Assembly (NCBI GenBank): GCA_023444445.1 | Contig: JAEXMK010000188.1 | Span: forward strand, 1 to 64,000 | From: Pseudomonadota bacterium | GTDB lineage: Bacteria; Pseudomonadota; Alphaproteobacteria; Rhizobiales; Rhizobiaceae | Direction of reading: 5' to 3' | DNA length: 64,000 nt | In this document: in pieces, positions 1 to 8,936 of the stretch | Layout of the letters: every line of letters begins with the position of its first letter | Numbering within the stretch: position 1 is the stretch's first letter | The notes under the pieces: model-generated | The model's input: the letters and a program-made list of their open reading frames with translations, nothing else | What the model was told of the DNA's origin: nothing | Database searches by the model: none | Translations under genes and position numbers: made by a program

Positions 1-1658
1 CCCCCGCCGACAAGGACATCCTTGCCGGCGACCGGGTTCCCAATCTCGGCATCATCACCGCCTATAACGACATGCTGTCGGCGCACCAGCCCTATGAGAC
101 CTTCCCGGCGATCATCCGCGATGCGGCAAAGGAAGCGGGCGGCATCGCTCAGGTTGCCGGCGCGGTTCCCGCCATGTGCGACGGCGTGACCCAGGGACAG
201 CCGGGCATGGAGCTTTCGCTGTTTTCCCGCGACGCCATCGCCATGGCTGCCGGCATCGGCCTGTCGCACAACATGTTCGATGCCGCCGTCTATCTCGGCG
301 TCTGCGACAAGATCGTGCCCGGCCTCGTCATTGCGGCCCTCGCCTTCGGTCACCTGCCCGCTGTCTTCGTTCCCGCCGGCCCGATGACGTCAGGCCTGCC
401 GAATGACGAGAAGTCGCGTATTCGCCAGCTTTATGCCGAAGGCAAGGTCGGTCGCGCCGAGCTGCTCGAAGCGGAATCCAAATCCTATCACGGCCCCGGC
501 ACCTGCACCTACTACGGCACCGCCAATTCCAACCAGATGCTGATGGAAATCATGGGCTTCCACATGCCCGGTTCCTCCTTCATCAATCCCGGCACGCCGC
601 TGCGTGACGCGCTGACCCGTGAAGCTGCCAAGCGCGCGCTCGCCATCACCGCGCAGGGCAATGAATTCACGCCCGCTGGCGAGATGATTGACGAACGGTC
701 GGTCGTCAACGGCGTCGTCGGTCTGCATGCGACGGGCGGTTCCACCAACCACACCATGCATCTCATCGCCATGGCGCGCGCCGCCGGCATCATCCTCACC
801 TGGCAGGATATTTCCGATCTTTCCGACATCGTGCCGCTGCTCGCCCGCGTTTACCCCAACGGTCTTGCCGATGTGAACCATTTCCACGCTGCCGGCGGCA
901 TGGGCTTCCTCATCAAGCAGCTCCTAAAGCAGGGCTTCGTGCATGATGACGTGCGCACCGTCTTCGGACAGGGGCTTGCAGCCTACACCGTGGATGCGCT
1001 GCTGGATGAGAAGGGCGCGATCACCCGCCAGCCCTCCCCCGAGCAGAGCCATGACCCGAAGGTTCTCTCCAGCATCGAAACCCCTTTCCAGCCAACAGGC
1101 GGCCTGAAGATGCTGACGGGCAATCTCGGCAAATCGGTCATCAAGATTTCCGCCGTCAAGCCGGAACGCCACATCATCGAAGCACCGGCGATCGTTTTCC
1201 ATGACCAGCAGGAACTTCAGGACGCCTTCAAGGACGGCAAGCTCAACCGCGATTTCATCGCCGTCGTCCGCTTCCAGGGGCCGAAGGCCAATGGCATGCC
1301 GGAACTGCACCGCCTGACACCGCCGCTCGGTGTGCTGCAGGATCGCGGCTTCAAGGTGGCACTAGTGACCGACGGGCGCATGTCCGGCGCTTCCGGCAAG
1401 GTGCCGGCCGCCATCCATGTCACGCCGGAAGCTTCCGACTGTGGCCCGATCTCGCTTATCCGCGATGGCGACATCATCCGTCTCGACGCCATTTCGGGAA
1501 CGCTGGAAGTGCTCGTTTCGGCCGCCGAACTGGCGAAACGCGAACCGGCCCGCGCCGATCTTTCCGGCAATGAATGGGGCATGGGCCGCGAATTGTTCGC
1601 CCCCTTCCGCCGCAATGCCGGTCCGGCTGATCAGGGCGCCAGCGTTCTGTTCCATTGA
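1..1658 (+). CDS. edd: 6-phosphogluconate dehydratase Edd (5' end cut by window)
   Basis: Dehydrates 6-phosphogluconate to KDPG in the Entner-Doudoroff pathway, in the cytoplasm. The frame is already open at base 3 and runs to the stop at 1656-1658, about 551 visible residues. The family is usually near 605, so roughly 55 N-terminal residues lie outside the window. IlvD/Edd-family marks are visible: [13 protein letters not shown], the Fe-S cysteine regions [15 protein letters not shown] and GPGTCTYYG, the Gly-rich ATGGSTNHT, and C-terminal [13 protein letters not shown]. Edd rather than dihydroxy-acid dehydratase is favoured by the phosphogluconate-type N-terminal motif and the C-terminal ending. 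Nothing looks broken. Confidence 0.95.
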   Translation, partial: PADKDILAGDRVPNLGIITAYNDMLSAHQPYETFPAIIRDAAKEAGGIAQVAGAVPAMCDGVTQGQPGMELSLFSRDAIAMAAGIGLSHNMFDAAVYLGVCDKIVPGLVIAALAFGHLPAVFVPAGPMTSGLPNDEKSRIRQLYAEGKVGRAELLEAESKSYHGPGTCTYYGTANSNQMLMEIMGFHMPGSSFINPGTPLRDALTREAAKRALAITAQGNEFTPAGEMIDERSVVNGVVGLHATGGSTNHTMHLIAMARAAGIILTWQDISDLSDIVPLLARVYPNGLADVNHFHAAGGMGFLIKQLLKQGFVHDDVRTVFGQGLAAYTVDALLDEKGAITRQPSPEQSHDPKVLSSIETPFQPTGGLKMLTGNLGKSVIKISAVKPERHIIEAPAIVFHDQQELQDAFKDGKLNRDFIAVVRFQGPKANGMPELHRLTPPLGVLQDRGFKVALVTDGRMSGASGKVPAAIHVTPEASDCGPISLIRDGDIIRLDAISGTLEVLVSAAELAKREPARADLSGNEWGMGRELFAPFRRNAGPADQGASVLFH

Positions 1659-1666
1659 CCTTCTGG

Positions 1667-1697
1667 AAGGCGAGGACCGATGTGGTTTTCGCCTTTC
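1667..1697 (+). terminator. possible weak terminator after edd
   Basis: AAGGCGA (1667-1673) can pair with TCGCCTT (1689-1695) around a 15-base loop, 9 bases after the edd stop codon. No clean U-tract follows, so this is only a candidate. Confidence 0.3.
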
Positions 1698-1845
1698 AAC
1701 CCCGATTTGCGGCGCCGCCTGCACGCACCCTTCTTCCTGGGTGAGCCGGCACAGAAACCGCTTTATTTCCCATATCTTAAACGTCAGACTTGTCATGTGG
1801 CTGTGATGATCGCCCTATAGGGCCTTCTCGACCAGCCGTGGGACG

Positions 1846-3240
1846 ATGGCGCAGTTTCGGATGATGGGGCCTGACATGACGATTTTCTCAAGCAAACGCC
1901 GCGATGTGCTGAGGCTTATGGCTGGCACCGCCATGTTGCCGCTGATGACGGCGGCAACCTTTGTCATGGCACAGGACGTGGGCCTGCGTGCGATCGTCAT
2001 CTCCGACCTGCATTCGGCCTATGAGCGTATCGGCCAGCTTCTCGCGGCCATCGAAACGCGTATCGCCGCTGACAAGACGCCCCACATCATCTTGTTGAAT
2101 GGAGACCTTTTCGAACTCGGCAACGCGGTGGCCACACGTTCGGCCGGCGAAATCGAATGGACCTTCCTTGCGGCGCTCGCCAAGCTTGCCCCCACGGTCA
2201 TCAATATCGGCAATCATGAGCCCGATATCGAAAATGACCTGGCCAATTTCGTTACCCGCGCCCGCGCGCTCGGTATCACCGTACTTTCCAACATCATCGA
2301 CAAGCGCAGCGGCATGCCCTATGCCGCTGCTAGCGCCGAAATGAACATAGGGGGACAGCACGTCATAGTGGCAGGCCTCGCCACCAATGCGATCAACACC
2401 TACCCGAAGGCGACGCGCGAAATGCTCGACATTCCGCAGCCCGTGGAATGGGCCAAGGCCAATCTTCCCGGTATCGTCAAACCGGGCGCGATCAACATCC
2501 TTCTTAGCCATGCCGGTGTCGTTGCCGACCGCGATATATTGCCGCTGCTGCCGGATGGCACGTTGCTTGTTGGCGGCCATGACCATCTGAACTTCGTGCA
2601 TGAACAGGGCGCCACCCGCTATGTCCATACCGGCTCATGGTGCACCTCCATGACGGTGGCGACGATTGCGGCGCCCGGCAAGGCTGCGGCCATAGAGACC
2701 GTCGCGATCGATCGAGCCGCTCCTGCATCCCCTGCCCTCAAGGGCCTGATCGAGCAGACGCTTGCAAAGCACCTGACCGCGGAAGAACGGGAAGTTGTCG
2801 GCAAATCGGTGAAGGCGATGACTGTCGATGAGGCGGGCCGCCATGTGGCACAGCTTATCGCCGCAAAAACCGGGGCGGATGTCGGTTTCGTCGGCCACAC
2901 CTCCTTCGGTGCGGGCCTGCCCGAGGGCGAAATCCGCCGTTATGATTTCAATGCCTCGCTGCGTTTCGACGGAAAGCTGATGGTAACGGAAGTTGACGGC
3001 GAGGCGCTTGCGCAAATCCTCAGACGCTGCAACCAGGATGGCGACATCCCGCTCGCCGCGCGCACTGGCGACTATCTCTACGCCATGCCGGATAAGCCGG
3101 AGAAGAAAGAGCGCTACAAGCTGGTCTGCAACGACTGGTCTGCGACCAACCAGAAATCCTATTTCGGCCGCGGTGACCTGACCTTCACCGAGGTGCCGGA
3201 TTTGAAACTGAAGCAGACGGCTTTGGGCGGGCTTTCTTAA
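1846..3240 (+). CDS. exported metallophosphatase/5'-nucleotidase family protein
   Basis: Calcineurin-type metallophosphoesterase followed by a 5'-nucleotidase C-terminal domain, 464 aa. Visible metal-binding motifs in order: ISDLHS (DxH), LLNGDLFE (GD), INIGNHEP (GNHE), LLSHAG and LVGGHDHL (GHDH). The C-terminal part from about residue 325 has the substrate-domain look. The N-terminus carries SKRRDVLRLM followed by a hydrophobic stretch ending in MAQ, which reads as a twin-arginine (Tat) export signal, so a periplasmic location is likely. In-frame ATGs at 1846, 1861 and 1876 are all possible; 1876 would put the signal peptide at the very N-terminus. The substrate (nucleotide or other phosphoester) cannot be read from sequence. 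It converges with the next gene. Confidence 0.8.
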   Translation: MAQFRMMGPDMTIFSSKRRDVLRLMAGTAMLPLMTAATFVMAQDVGLRAIVISDLHSAYERIGQLLAAIETRIAADKTPHIILLNGDLFELGNAVATRSAGEIEWTFLAALAKLAPTVINIGNHEPDIENDLANFVTRARALGITVLSNIIDKRSGMPYAAASAEMNIGGQHVIVAGLATNAINTYPKATREMLDIPQPVEWAKANLPGIVKPGAINILLSHAGVVADRDILPLLPDGTLLVGGHDHLNFVHEQGATRYVHTGSWCTSMTVATIAAPGKAAAIETVAIDRAAPASPALKGLIEQTLAKHLTAEEREVVGKSVKAMTVDEAGRHVAQLIAAKTGADVGFVGHTSFGAGLPEGEIRRYDFNASLRFDGKLMVTEVDGEALAQILRRCNQDGDIPLAARTGDYLYAMPDKPEKKERYKLVCNDWSATNQKSYFGRGDLTFTEVPDLKLKQTALGGLS

Positions 3241-3257
3241 GACCGCAGATTCAGGCC

Positions 3258-3614
3258 TTAGAACGACCTGATATCCAGCTTCCGGTCCTTGTGCGCCGGG
3301 TGTGTGCTGAATACGAAGATGCGGTCCATTTCTTTCTGCGTCAACATGCGCAGGAAGCGGACGTGGATGGTGTTGTTGGCGTTGACGCGCAACATAACGC
3401 AACCGATTTTGGTGATGCGGGCATCGGGAATATCGAGATAGAACTGGTTCGGCAGGTTATATTTCGTTATCAGCGCCAGCACTGCTTCGGTCTGTGAAAT
3501 GCGGATGACATCGCAGCGGCGCGCCGCCATGTGCATGACGGCCTTTTCGGTATATTCGATGCGTGCCGCATTCATGGTATCTTCCATGCGGAACCGGCTT
3601 TCGCGGTCGTACAT
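3258..3614 (-). CDS. small protein with degenerate PilZ-like domain
   Basis: About 118 aa from the ATG at 3614; the frame is open up to a TTG at 3695 (145 aa), so the start is uncertain. The segment CDVIRISQTEAVLAL followed by NQFYLDIPD, GCVMLRVN and IHVRFL has the beta-strand pattern of rhizobial PilZ proteins. Their usual hallmark there is CxVRNLSETGA. The c-di-GMP-binding RxxxR and (D/N)xSxxG elements are not intact: Gly is replaced by Glu in SQTEA. The protein is cytoplasmic with no signal. If PilZ at all, it may be a non-binding or protein-interaction version. It stands alone, convergent with the metallophosphatase. Confidence 0.65.
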   Translation of the reverse strand: MYDRESRFRMEDTMNAARIEYTEKAVMHMAARRCDVIRISQTEAVLALITKYNLPNQFYLDIPDARITKIGCVMLRVNANNTIHVRFLRMLTQKEMDRIFVFSTHPAHKDRKLDIRSF

Positions 3615-3802
3615 GAAGGATTCTTCTTTGCTCAGGTAATGGTTCCTGATGACACCCGCACCGCTCTGCACGCCCGGACTCCCATGCTCATTCAATGGGT
3701 CAAGACTAGGCCATAGTCTTTAACAATTCATATCAGCGCAGACTTAAAAGACCGGAAGCGGGACATTTCCGGCGTTTTTCCACAAGGGCAAAAGAAGTCG
3801 TG

Positions 3803-3838
3803 AAAAAACCCCGGAACATCCCTGTTCCGGGGTGTGTT
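3803..3838 (-). terminator. rho-independent terminator of the agl operon
   Basis: A perfect 10-bp stem (CCCCGGAACA 3809-3818 with TGTTCCGGGG 3823-3832) has a 4-base loop. On the minus strand six T follow immediately (3808-3803), as expected for a terminator 24 bases after the aglK stop. T-rich sequence also follows on the plus strand, so it could act in both directions. Confidence 0.9.
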
Positions 3839-3855
3839 TTTCAGAGCTCTGTTTC

Positions 3856-4944
3856 CTATGGGCGGTACGTCTTGCCCGCGGCATCAAAGAGGTGAAGCTT
3901 TTCCTGAGGCGCCGCAAACCGCAGCGTTTCACCCTTGCTGACGGAAACAATGCCCGGCACCTTGACGATGATCGGCTCCTGCCCCTTCGGCGCCTCGAGA
4001 TAAAGCAGCGTCACTTCGCCCAGAGCCTCGACGATCGAGACTTTGCCTTCGAAAAGATAGTCATCGCCGGTGACGACGCTGAGGTCCTCTGGCCTCACGC
4101 CAAAGCTTGCGGCCTTGCCCTGCTCGGTAGCGGGTGTCGGAACATTGACGGCCAGTGTCTTGCCACCGGAAAGTTCGATTGACGTGCGCTCTCCGGTTCT
4201 GACGATCTTCGCCGAGATGATGTTCATGGCGGGCGAGCCGATGAACTTCGCCACGAAAAGATTGGCCGGCCTCTCGTAAAGTTCGAGCGGCGGGCCGACC
4301 TGTTCCACACGGCCCGCATTCAAAACAACGATGCGGTCTGCCAGCGTCATCGCCTCCACCTGATCGTGGGTGACGTAGATCATCGTCGTATCAGCCATCT
4401 GCTCGTTGAGCTTGGCGATTTCAATGCGCGTGGCGACACGCAGCGCCGCATCAAGGTTCGAAAGCGGCTCATCGAACAGGAAGACCTTGGGATTGCGGCA
4501 GATGGCGCGGCCGATCGCAACACGCTGGCGCTGGCCGCCTGACAGAGCCTTCGGCAGACGTTCAAGATATTGCGTCAGCTGCAGGATTTCGGCGGCGGCG
4601 CGGACGCGGCGGTCGATTTCCTGCTTGTTTTCCTTGGCGATTTTCATGCCGAAGGCCATGTTGTCATAGACCGTCATGTGCGGATAGAGCGCGTAGGACT
4701 GGAACACCATGGCGATGCCGCGTCTTGAAGGCGGGATTTCATTGACGAGCTGGCCGTCAATAAACATCTCGCCGCCGGTAATTTCCTCCAGACCGGCGAT
4801 CATGCGCAGAAGCGTCGATTTTCCGCAGCCGGACGGGCCGACGAAAACGATGAATTCGCCCTGTTCGATCGAAAGATCGATGCCGTGCAAAACCTTCACC
4901 TGCCCGTAGGATTTGCGGATATCCTTGAGAACGAGACTTGTCAT
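3856..4944 (-). CDS. aglK: alpha-glucoside ABC transporter ATPase AglK
   Basis: MalK/UgpC-type ATPase, 362 aa, energising import of alpha-glucosides (sucrose, maltose, trehalose class) through the AglF-AglG channel. Visible motifs: Walker A GPSGCGKST near residue 38, Q-loop MVFQSYALYPHM, signature LSGGQRQR near 134, Walker B VFLFDEPLSNLD, and the switch His in YVTHDQVEAMTLADR. Residues from about 240 on form the C-terminal TOBE-type regulatory domain typical of MalK relatives. It is the last gene of aglE-F-G-A-K, 21 bases after aglA, with a strong terminator behind it. Confidence 0.92.
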   Translation of the reverse strand: MTSLVLKDIRKSYGQVKVLHGIDLSIEQGEFIVFVGPSGCGKSTLLRMIAGLEEITGGEMFIDGQLVNEIPPSRRGIAMVFQSYALYPHMTVYDNMAFGMKIAKENKQEIDRRVRAAAEILQLTQYLERLPKALSGGQRQRVAIGRAICRNPKVFLFDEPLSNLDAALRVATRIEIAKLNEQMADTTMIYVTHDQVEAMTLADRIVVLNAGRVEQVGPPLELYERPANLFVAKFIGSPAMNIISAKIVRTGERTSIELSGGKTLAVNVPTPATEQGKAASFGVRPEDLSVVTGDDYLFEGKVSIVEALGEVTLLYLEAPKGQEPIIVKVPGIVSVSKGETLRFAAPQEKLHLFDAAGKTYRP

Positions 4945-4965
4945 GGGGTTTTCCTCCCTGTCTTA

Positions 4966-6651
4966 TCAGGCGTAACGGGCGAAGAAAGCGCCCCATGCCG
5001 GAAGTTCTACGCTTCTGCCCTCGAGGCCGCTCGCAAAGCCGTGGCCTTCTAGAACCTCCCAGTTCCCTTCCGGCAATGTGGCTTTTGCCGGTGTTGCGGA
5101 CAAGTTGAAAAGGCAGAGAACGGTTTCGTTGCCGAGCTTGCGGGTATAGCTCAGCACATCACCCTCGACCGGCTGGAACTCTATGCCGCCCTTGGCGAAA
5201 GCCGGGTGTTGTTTGCGGAATGCGAGGAAGCGGCGGTAATGCTCCAACACCGAAGCCGCGTTGCCCTGTTGGGCGCTGACGGCGCGTTGCTTGTGTTCGG
5301 TCGGAATGGGCAGCCACGTCTTATCGGCCGTCGAGAAACCGGCCTGCGCATGGCCGGCGTCCCATACCATCGGCGTACGGCAACCATCGCGGCCCTTAAA
5401 TTCAGGCCAGAACTGGATGCCGTAAGGATCCTGCAAATCTTCGAAAGCGATATCGGCTTCGGTGAGGCCAAGTTCTTCGCCCTCATAGATGCAGACGGAA
5501 CCGCGCTGGGTCATGAGGAGTGCCGACAGCACCTTCGCGAAAGCATCCTTGTCCTCGACATGCTCGCCCCAGCGGCTGACATGGCGCACGACATCATGGT
5601 TGGAAAAAGCCCAGCAGGCCCAGCCTTCCGGTGCGGCTCTGGCAAAATCCGCCTGCACATCGGCAACGCGCTGCGGGGTCAGCGCATCCGGCGCGAGGAA
5701 TTCAAAGGCGTAGCACATCTGCATCTTGTCATCGCCAGACGTATATTCGCCGACGATCTCGAGACCACGCTGGCTGTCGCCCACTTCGCCGACGGCGGCG
5801 ATGTCAGGGAATTCATCCAGCACGGCGCGGAAGCGCTTCAGGAAGGCGATGTTTTCCGGGCGGTTCTTGTCGTAAAGATGTTCCTGGAAGTTATAGGGAT
5901 TGACGGCAGGCGCGGTGGAAGCATTGCGGCGCTCCGGCGCCAGCGCCGGATTATCGCGCAGCTCGAGATCATGGAAATAGAAGTTGATGGTGTCGAGGCG
6001 GAAACCATCGACGCCGCGCTTCAGCCAGAAGCGGGTGATATCAAGCAGCTCTTCCTGAACTTCCGGATTATGCAGGTTGAGGTCCGGCTGCGAGGGCAGA
6101 AAGTTGTGCATGTAATATTGCATGCGGGTCGGGTCCCACTGCCAGCCGGAGCCGCCGAAAATCGACAGCCAGTTGTTGGGCGGCGTGCCATCCGGCTTGC
6201 TGTCCGACCAGACGTACCAGTTCGATTTCGGATTGTTGCGGCTGGCGCGGCTTTCCACGAACCACGGATGCTGGTCCGAGGTGTGTGACAAAACGAGATC
6301 GATCATGACGCGGACGCCGAGGCGGTGGGCTTCGGCAATCAGCCCATCGAAATCGGCTAGAGTGCCGAACATCGGATCGACATCGACATAATTCGAGACG
6401 TCGTAACCAAAATCTTTCATCGGCGAGGTGAAGAAGGGTGAAATCCAGATAGCATCGGCACCGAGGCCTGCGATGTGGTGGAGGCGGTCGGTGATACCCT
6501 TGAGATCGCCAATGCCGTCGCCATTGGAGTCCTGATAGGAGCGCGGATAGATCTGATAGATAACAGCGCCGCGCCACCAATCCTTGTTGGGCGTCAAAGC
6601 GGAAGTCACCGAAGCGGTCATTGTCTTGTCCTGTGTGGTATGGGCGTTCAT
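4966..6651 (-). CDS. aglA: alpha-glucosidase AglA (GH13)
   Basis: Cytoplasmic alpha-glucosidase, 561 aa, hydrolysing the imported alpha-glucosides to glucose. GH13 (alpha-amylase superfamily) signatures are complete: YQIYPRSYQDSNGDGIGDL at the N-terminus, DLVLSHTSDQHPW, catalytic nucleophile Asp in GFRLDTIN, acid/base Glu in AAVGEVGD, and the stabilising Asp in FSNHDVVRH. I chose the ATG at 6651 because GGAGG lies 11 bases upstream, inside the end of aglG; an ATG at 6621 with AGGA before it is a good alternative. There is no export signal, consistent with hydrolysis after ABC uptake. The frame stays open upstream to 7122 but that part is only antiphase sequence inside aglG. Confidence 0.92.
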   Translation of the reverse strand: MNAHTTQDKTMTASVTSALTPNKDWWRGAVIYQIYPRSYQDSNGDGIGDLKGITDRLHHIAGLGADAIWISPFFTSPMKDFGYDVSNYVDVDPMFGTLADFDGLIAEAHRLGVRVMIDLVLSHTSDQHPWFVESRASRNNPKSNWYVWSDSKPDGTPPNNWLSIFGGSGWQWDPTRMQYYMHNFLPSQPDLNLHNPEVQEELLDITRFWLKRGVDGFRLDTINFYFHDLELRDNPALAPERRNASTAPAVNPYNFQEHLYDKNRPENIAFLKRFRAVLDEFPDIAAVGEVGDSQRGLEIVGEYTSGDDKMQMCYAFEFLAPDALTPQRVADVQADFARAAPEGWACWAFSNHDVVRHVSRWGEHVEDKDAFAKVLSALLMTQRGSVCIYEGEELGLTEADIAFEDLQDPYGIQFWPEFKGRDGCRTPMVWDAGHAQAGFSTADKTWLPIPTEHKQRAVSAQQGNAASVLEHYRRFLAFRKQHPAFAKGGIEFQPVEGDVLSYTRKLGNETVLCLFNLSATPAKATLPEGNWEVLEGHGFASGLEGRSVELPAWGAFFARYA

Positions 6652-6658
6652 GGGATGA

Positions 6659-7819
6659 TCAGCCTCCCTTGACGGAGCCTGCCAGCAGGCCACGCACGAG
6701 ATAACGTTGAAGAGCGAAGAAAACGCCGAGCGGCACGACGATGGTGACAAAGGCCGAGGCGGTAAGAATTTCCCAGTTGCCGCCGCGCGAACCGAGCAGC
6801 GCGTTAAGCGCGCCTGTAAGCACCAGTTCGTCCTTCTGCGTGCCGAGGAATACCATGGCGACGAGAAGGTCGTTCCAGGTCCAAAGGAACTGGAAGATGG
6901 CGAAGGAGGCGAGCGCGGGGAAAGACAGCGGCAGGATGATCTTGACGAAGATTTCGAAGTCGCTTGCGCCATCGACACGGGCGCTTTCGATGATCTCTTT
7001 CGGCAAGCCGGAAATATAGTTGCGCAGCAGGTAAATGGCGAGCGGCAGGCCGAACGCGGTATGCGCAAGCCAGATACCGGCATAGGTCTTGGACGGCACG
7101 CCGAAGATGGTGCCAATTTCATTGTACAGTCTCAGAAGCGGGATCAGCGACATCTGCAACGGCACGACGATCAGGCCCACCACCATGGCAATCAGCAGAT
7201 TGCGGCCGGAAAAGTTCATCCATGATAGGGCATAGGCGGCAAAGGCGGCGATGAGGATCGGGATGACGGTTGCGGGCACGGCGACGGTCAGCGAGTTGAC
7301 GAAGGACTGGCCGATGCCTTCCGATGTCAGCACCGTACGGTAATTGTCGAGGGTGAAGACGGGCGGCGTTGCGACGGAGATGTAAACACGCTTGCCGCGC
7401 GTGCCTTCGAAGCTGGACGTCCTGCTGTATTGGTAAGTGCCATCCTCGTTGACCAGCAGCGTTTCGCCATCGCCGATATCGGCAGCTTCACCTGCCTTGA
7501 AGGCTGTCGGCTCCTGCACGCGGACGCCGAAGGCTGCGACCTTGCCGCCCTGCCCGTTCTCAAAAACGTTGCCGGATATTACGTAACGGCTGCCATCCTG
7601 TTTCTGAACCGAGGCATCGGCCAGACGGACGGCTTGCGTTTGTTCGGAACTCGAAAAAGCGGTCCACCAGCCCGACACCGTGATCTGGTCCTTGTCGCGC
7701 AGCGAACTCACGAGAATGCCGAGCGTGGGCAAGAGCCAGAGCAGCACGACGATCAGAACGCTGGCGTGGACGATGAGCCGCGGGAGGCCGACGCGGCGAA
7801 GACGTTTGATGATGTTCAT
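6659..7819 (-). CDS. aglG: alpha-glucoside ABC transporter permease AglG
   Basis: Inner-membrane permease of the MalG type, 386 aa. It has an N-terminal membrane segment (LIVHASVLIVVLLWLLPTLG), then a periplasmic insertion of about 110 residues before the remaining membrane helices, a feature of AglG-type permeases. The EAA loop that docks on the ATPase is visible as SGLPKEIIESARVDGASDFEIF. The start MNIIKRLRR at 7819 lies one base after the aglF stop (translational coupling); the longer upstream frame is overlap with aglF and was not used. The stop is 7 bases before aglA. Confidence 0.92.
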   Translation of the reverse strand: MNIIKRLRRVGLPRLIVHASVLIVVLLWLLPTLGILVSSLRDKDQITVSGWWTAFSSSEQTQAVRLADASVQKQDGSRYVISGNVFENGQGGKVAAFGVRVQEPTAFKAGEAADIGDGETLLVNEDGTYQYSRTSSFEGTRGKRVYISVATPPVFTLDNYRTVLTSEGIGQSFVNSLTVAVPATVIPILIAAFAAYALSWMNFSGRNLLIAMVVGLIVVPLQMSLIPLLRLYNEIGTIFGVPSKTYAGIWLAHTAFGLPLAIYLLRNYISGLPKEIIESARVDGASDFEIFVKIILPLSFPALASFAIFQFLWTWNDLLVAMVFLGTQKDELVLTGALNALLGSRGGNWEILTASAFVTIVVPLGVFFALQRYLVRGLLAGSVKGG

Positions 7820-7820
7820 C

Positions 7821-8834
7821 TCAGCGGCCCTCCATCTCGCGGTTGGCCTGGCGGATGTTCCAGACCATGATCGGAGTGACGGCCGCCATGATGATGAGCG
7901 CAATGACGGCACTTCGGCCGCTATCACCGCCGCCGCGGAACATCCAGTCGAACATCAGGTTGGCGAGAACCATGGTGTTCCATTGCCCGTTAGTCATGGT
8001 CAGCACGATATCGAAGACCTTCAGCACGAGAATGGTGATCGTCGTCCAGACGACGGCGATGGTGCCCCAGATTTGCGGAACCATGATCTTCCAGAAGATC
8101 TGCCAGCCATTGGCGCCATCGATGACGGCCGCCTCGATGGTTTCTTCCGGAATGCCGCGCAGTGCTGCGGACAGGATGACCATGGCGAAACCGGTCTGAA
8201 TCCAGATGAGGATGACCATCAGGAAGAAGTTGTTCCAGAAGGGCATGGAAATCCAGACCTGCGGATTGCCACCGAAAAACTCGACGATGGCGTTCAGCAG
8301 GCCGATCTGCACCTGGCCCTCGGCGCGGTATTCATAGATGAACTTCCAGATGACGGAAGCGCCGACGAAGGAGATCGCCATTGGCATGAAGACGATGGAC
8401 TTGGCGATGTTGCCCCACCAGATGCGGTCGGTCATGACGGCGATGACGAGGCCGAAGAAAGTGCAGGCGGCCGGAACGACGGCGAGCCAGAGGATGTTGT
8501 TGAAGATCGATTGCCGGAAACCGGCGTCGAAAAACGCCCAGCGATAATTGGCGAGACCGACGAATTCGCTGCCGGTGCGGTCGTAGAATGAGAGGATCAG
8601 CGTCGCGATGACGGGATACACAAGATAGACGAGCAGAAGGATCAGCGCCGGGCCGATGAACAGCCACGGCCGGACGGCGGCACGGCGGTTCAAGTTTCGG
8701 GATGCGTGAATGACGTCTCCCGAGCGGACGGGAAAGATTGCCTGCAGCGCCTTGTCGGAAAGCCAGTAATAGGCAGCGCAGGCAAAGACGCCCGCTACCA
8801 TGACGCCGATGGCAGACACGAGTTGTTGAGCCAT
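7821..8834 (-). CDS. aglF: alpha-glucoside ABC transporter permease AglF
   Basis: MalF-type inner-membrane permease, 337 aa, partner of AglG. An additional N-terminal hydrophobic segment (about residues 6-28) precedes the core (LFIGPALILLLVYLVYPV onward). The EAA motif appears as RGIPEETIEAAVIDGANGWQIF near residue 240. It lies 102 bases behind aglE, separated by a strong hairpin that may set different expression levels for binding protein and permeases. It is followed after one base by aglG. Confidence 0.92.
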   Translation of the reverse strand: MAQQLVSAIGVMVAGVFACAAYYWLSDKALQAIFPVRSGDVIHASRNLNRRAAVRPWLFIGPALILLLVYLVYPVIATLILSFYDRTGSEFVGLANYRWAFFDAGFRQSIFNNILWLAVVPAACTFFGLVIAVMTDRIWWGNIAKSIVFMPMAISFVGASVIWKFIYEYRAEGQVQIGLLNAIVEFFGGNPQVWISMPFWNNFFLMVILIWIQTGFAMVILSAALRGIPEETIEAAVIDGANGWQIFWKIMVPQIWGTIAVVWTTITILVLKVFDIVLTMTNGQWNTMVLANLMFDWMFRGGGDSGRSAVIALIIMAAVTPIMVWNIRQANREMEGR

Positions 8835-8901
8835 GTTCCCTCCCTTTGATCCTCTCCGCGCCGCGCTGATTTATGCGGTCGTCGGGGCCGTTCCGTTGGT
8901 G

Positions 8902-8927
8902 AGGCCCGGCAGCAAGCGGCCGGGCCT
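8902..8927 (-). promoter_or_regulatory. intercistronic hairpin between aglE and aglF
   Basis: AGGCCCGGC (8902-8910) and GCCGGGCCT (8919-8927) form a perfect 9-bp stem with an 8-base loop, 9 bases beyond the aglE stop. There is no T-run, so it is not a classic terminator. Hairpins at this place in binding-protein operons are known to stabilise the upstream mRNA or cause partial termination; that role here is inference. Confidence 0.7.
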
Positions 8928-8936
8928 GATCCGATT

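Noticed and set aside
6652-7122. Apparent N-terminal extension of AglA giving a 718-aa protein
   Set aside because: It lies inside aglG in another frame, is Ser/Arg/Pro-rich nonsense, and the GH13 protein begins properly at 6651 with a ribosome site.
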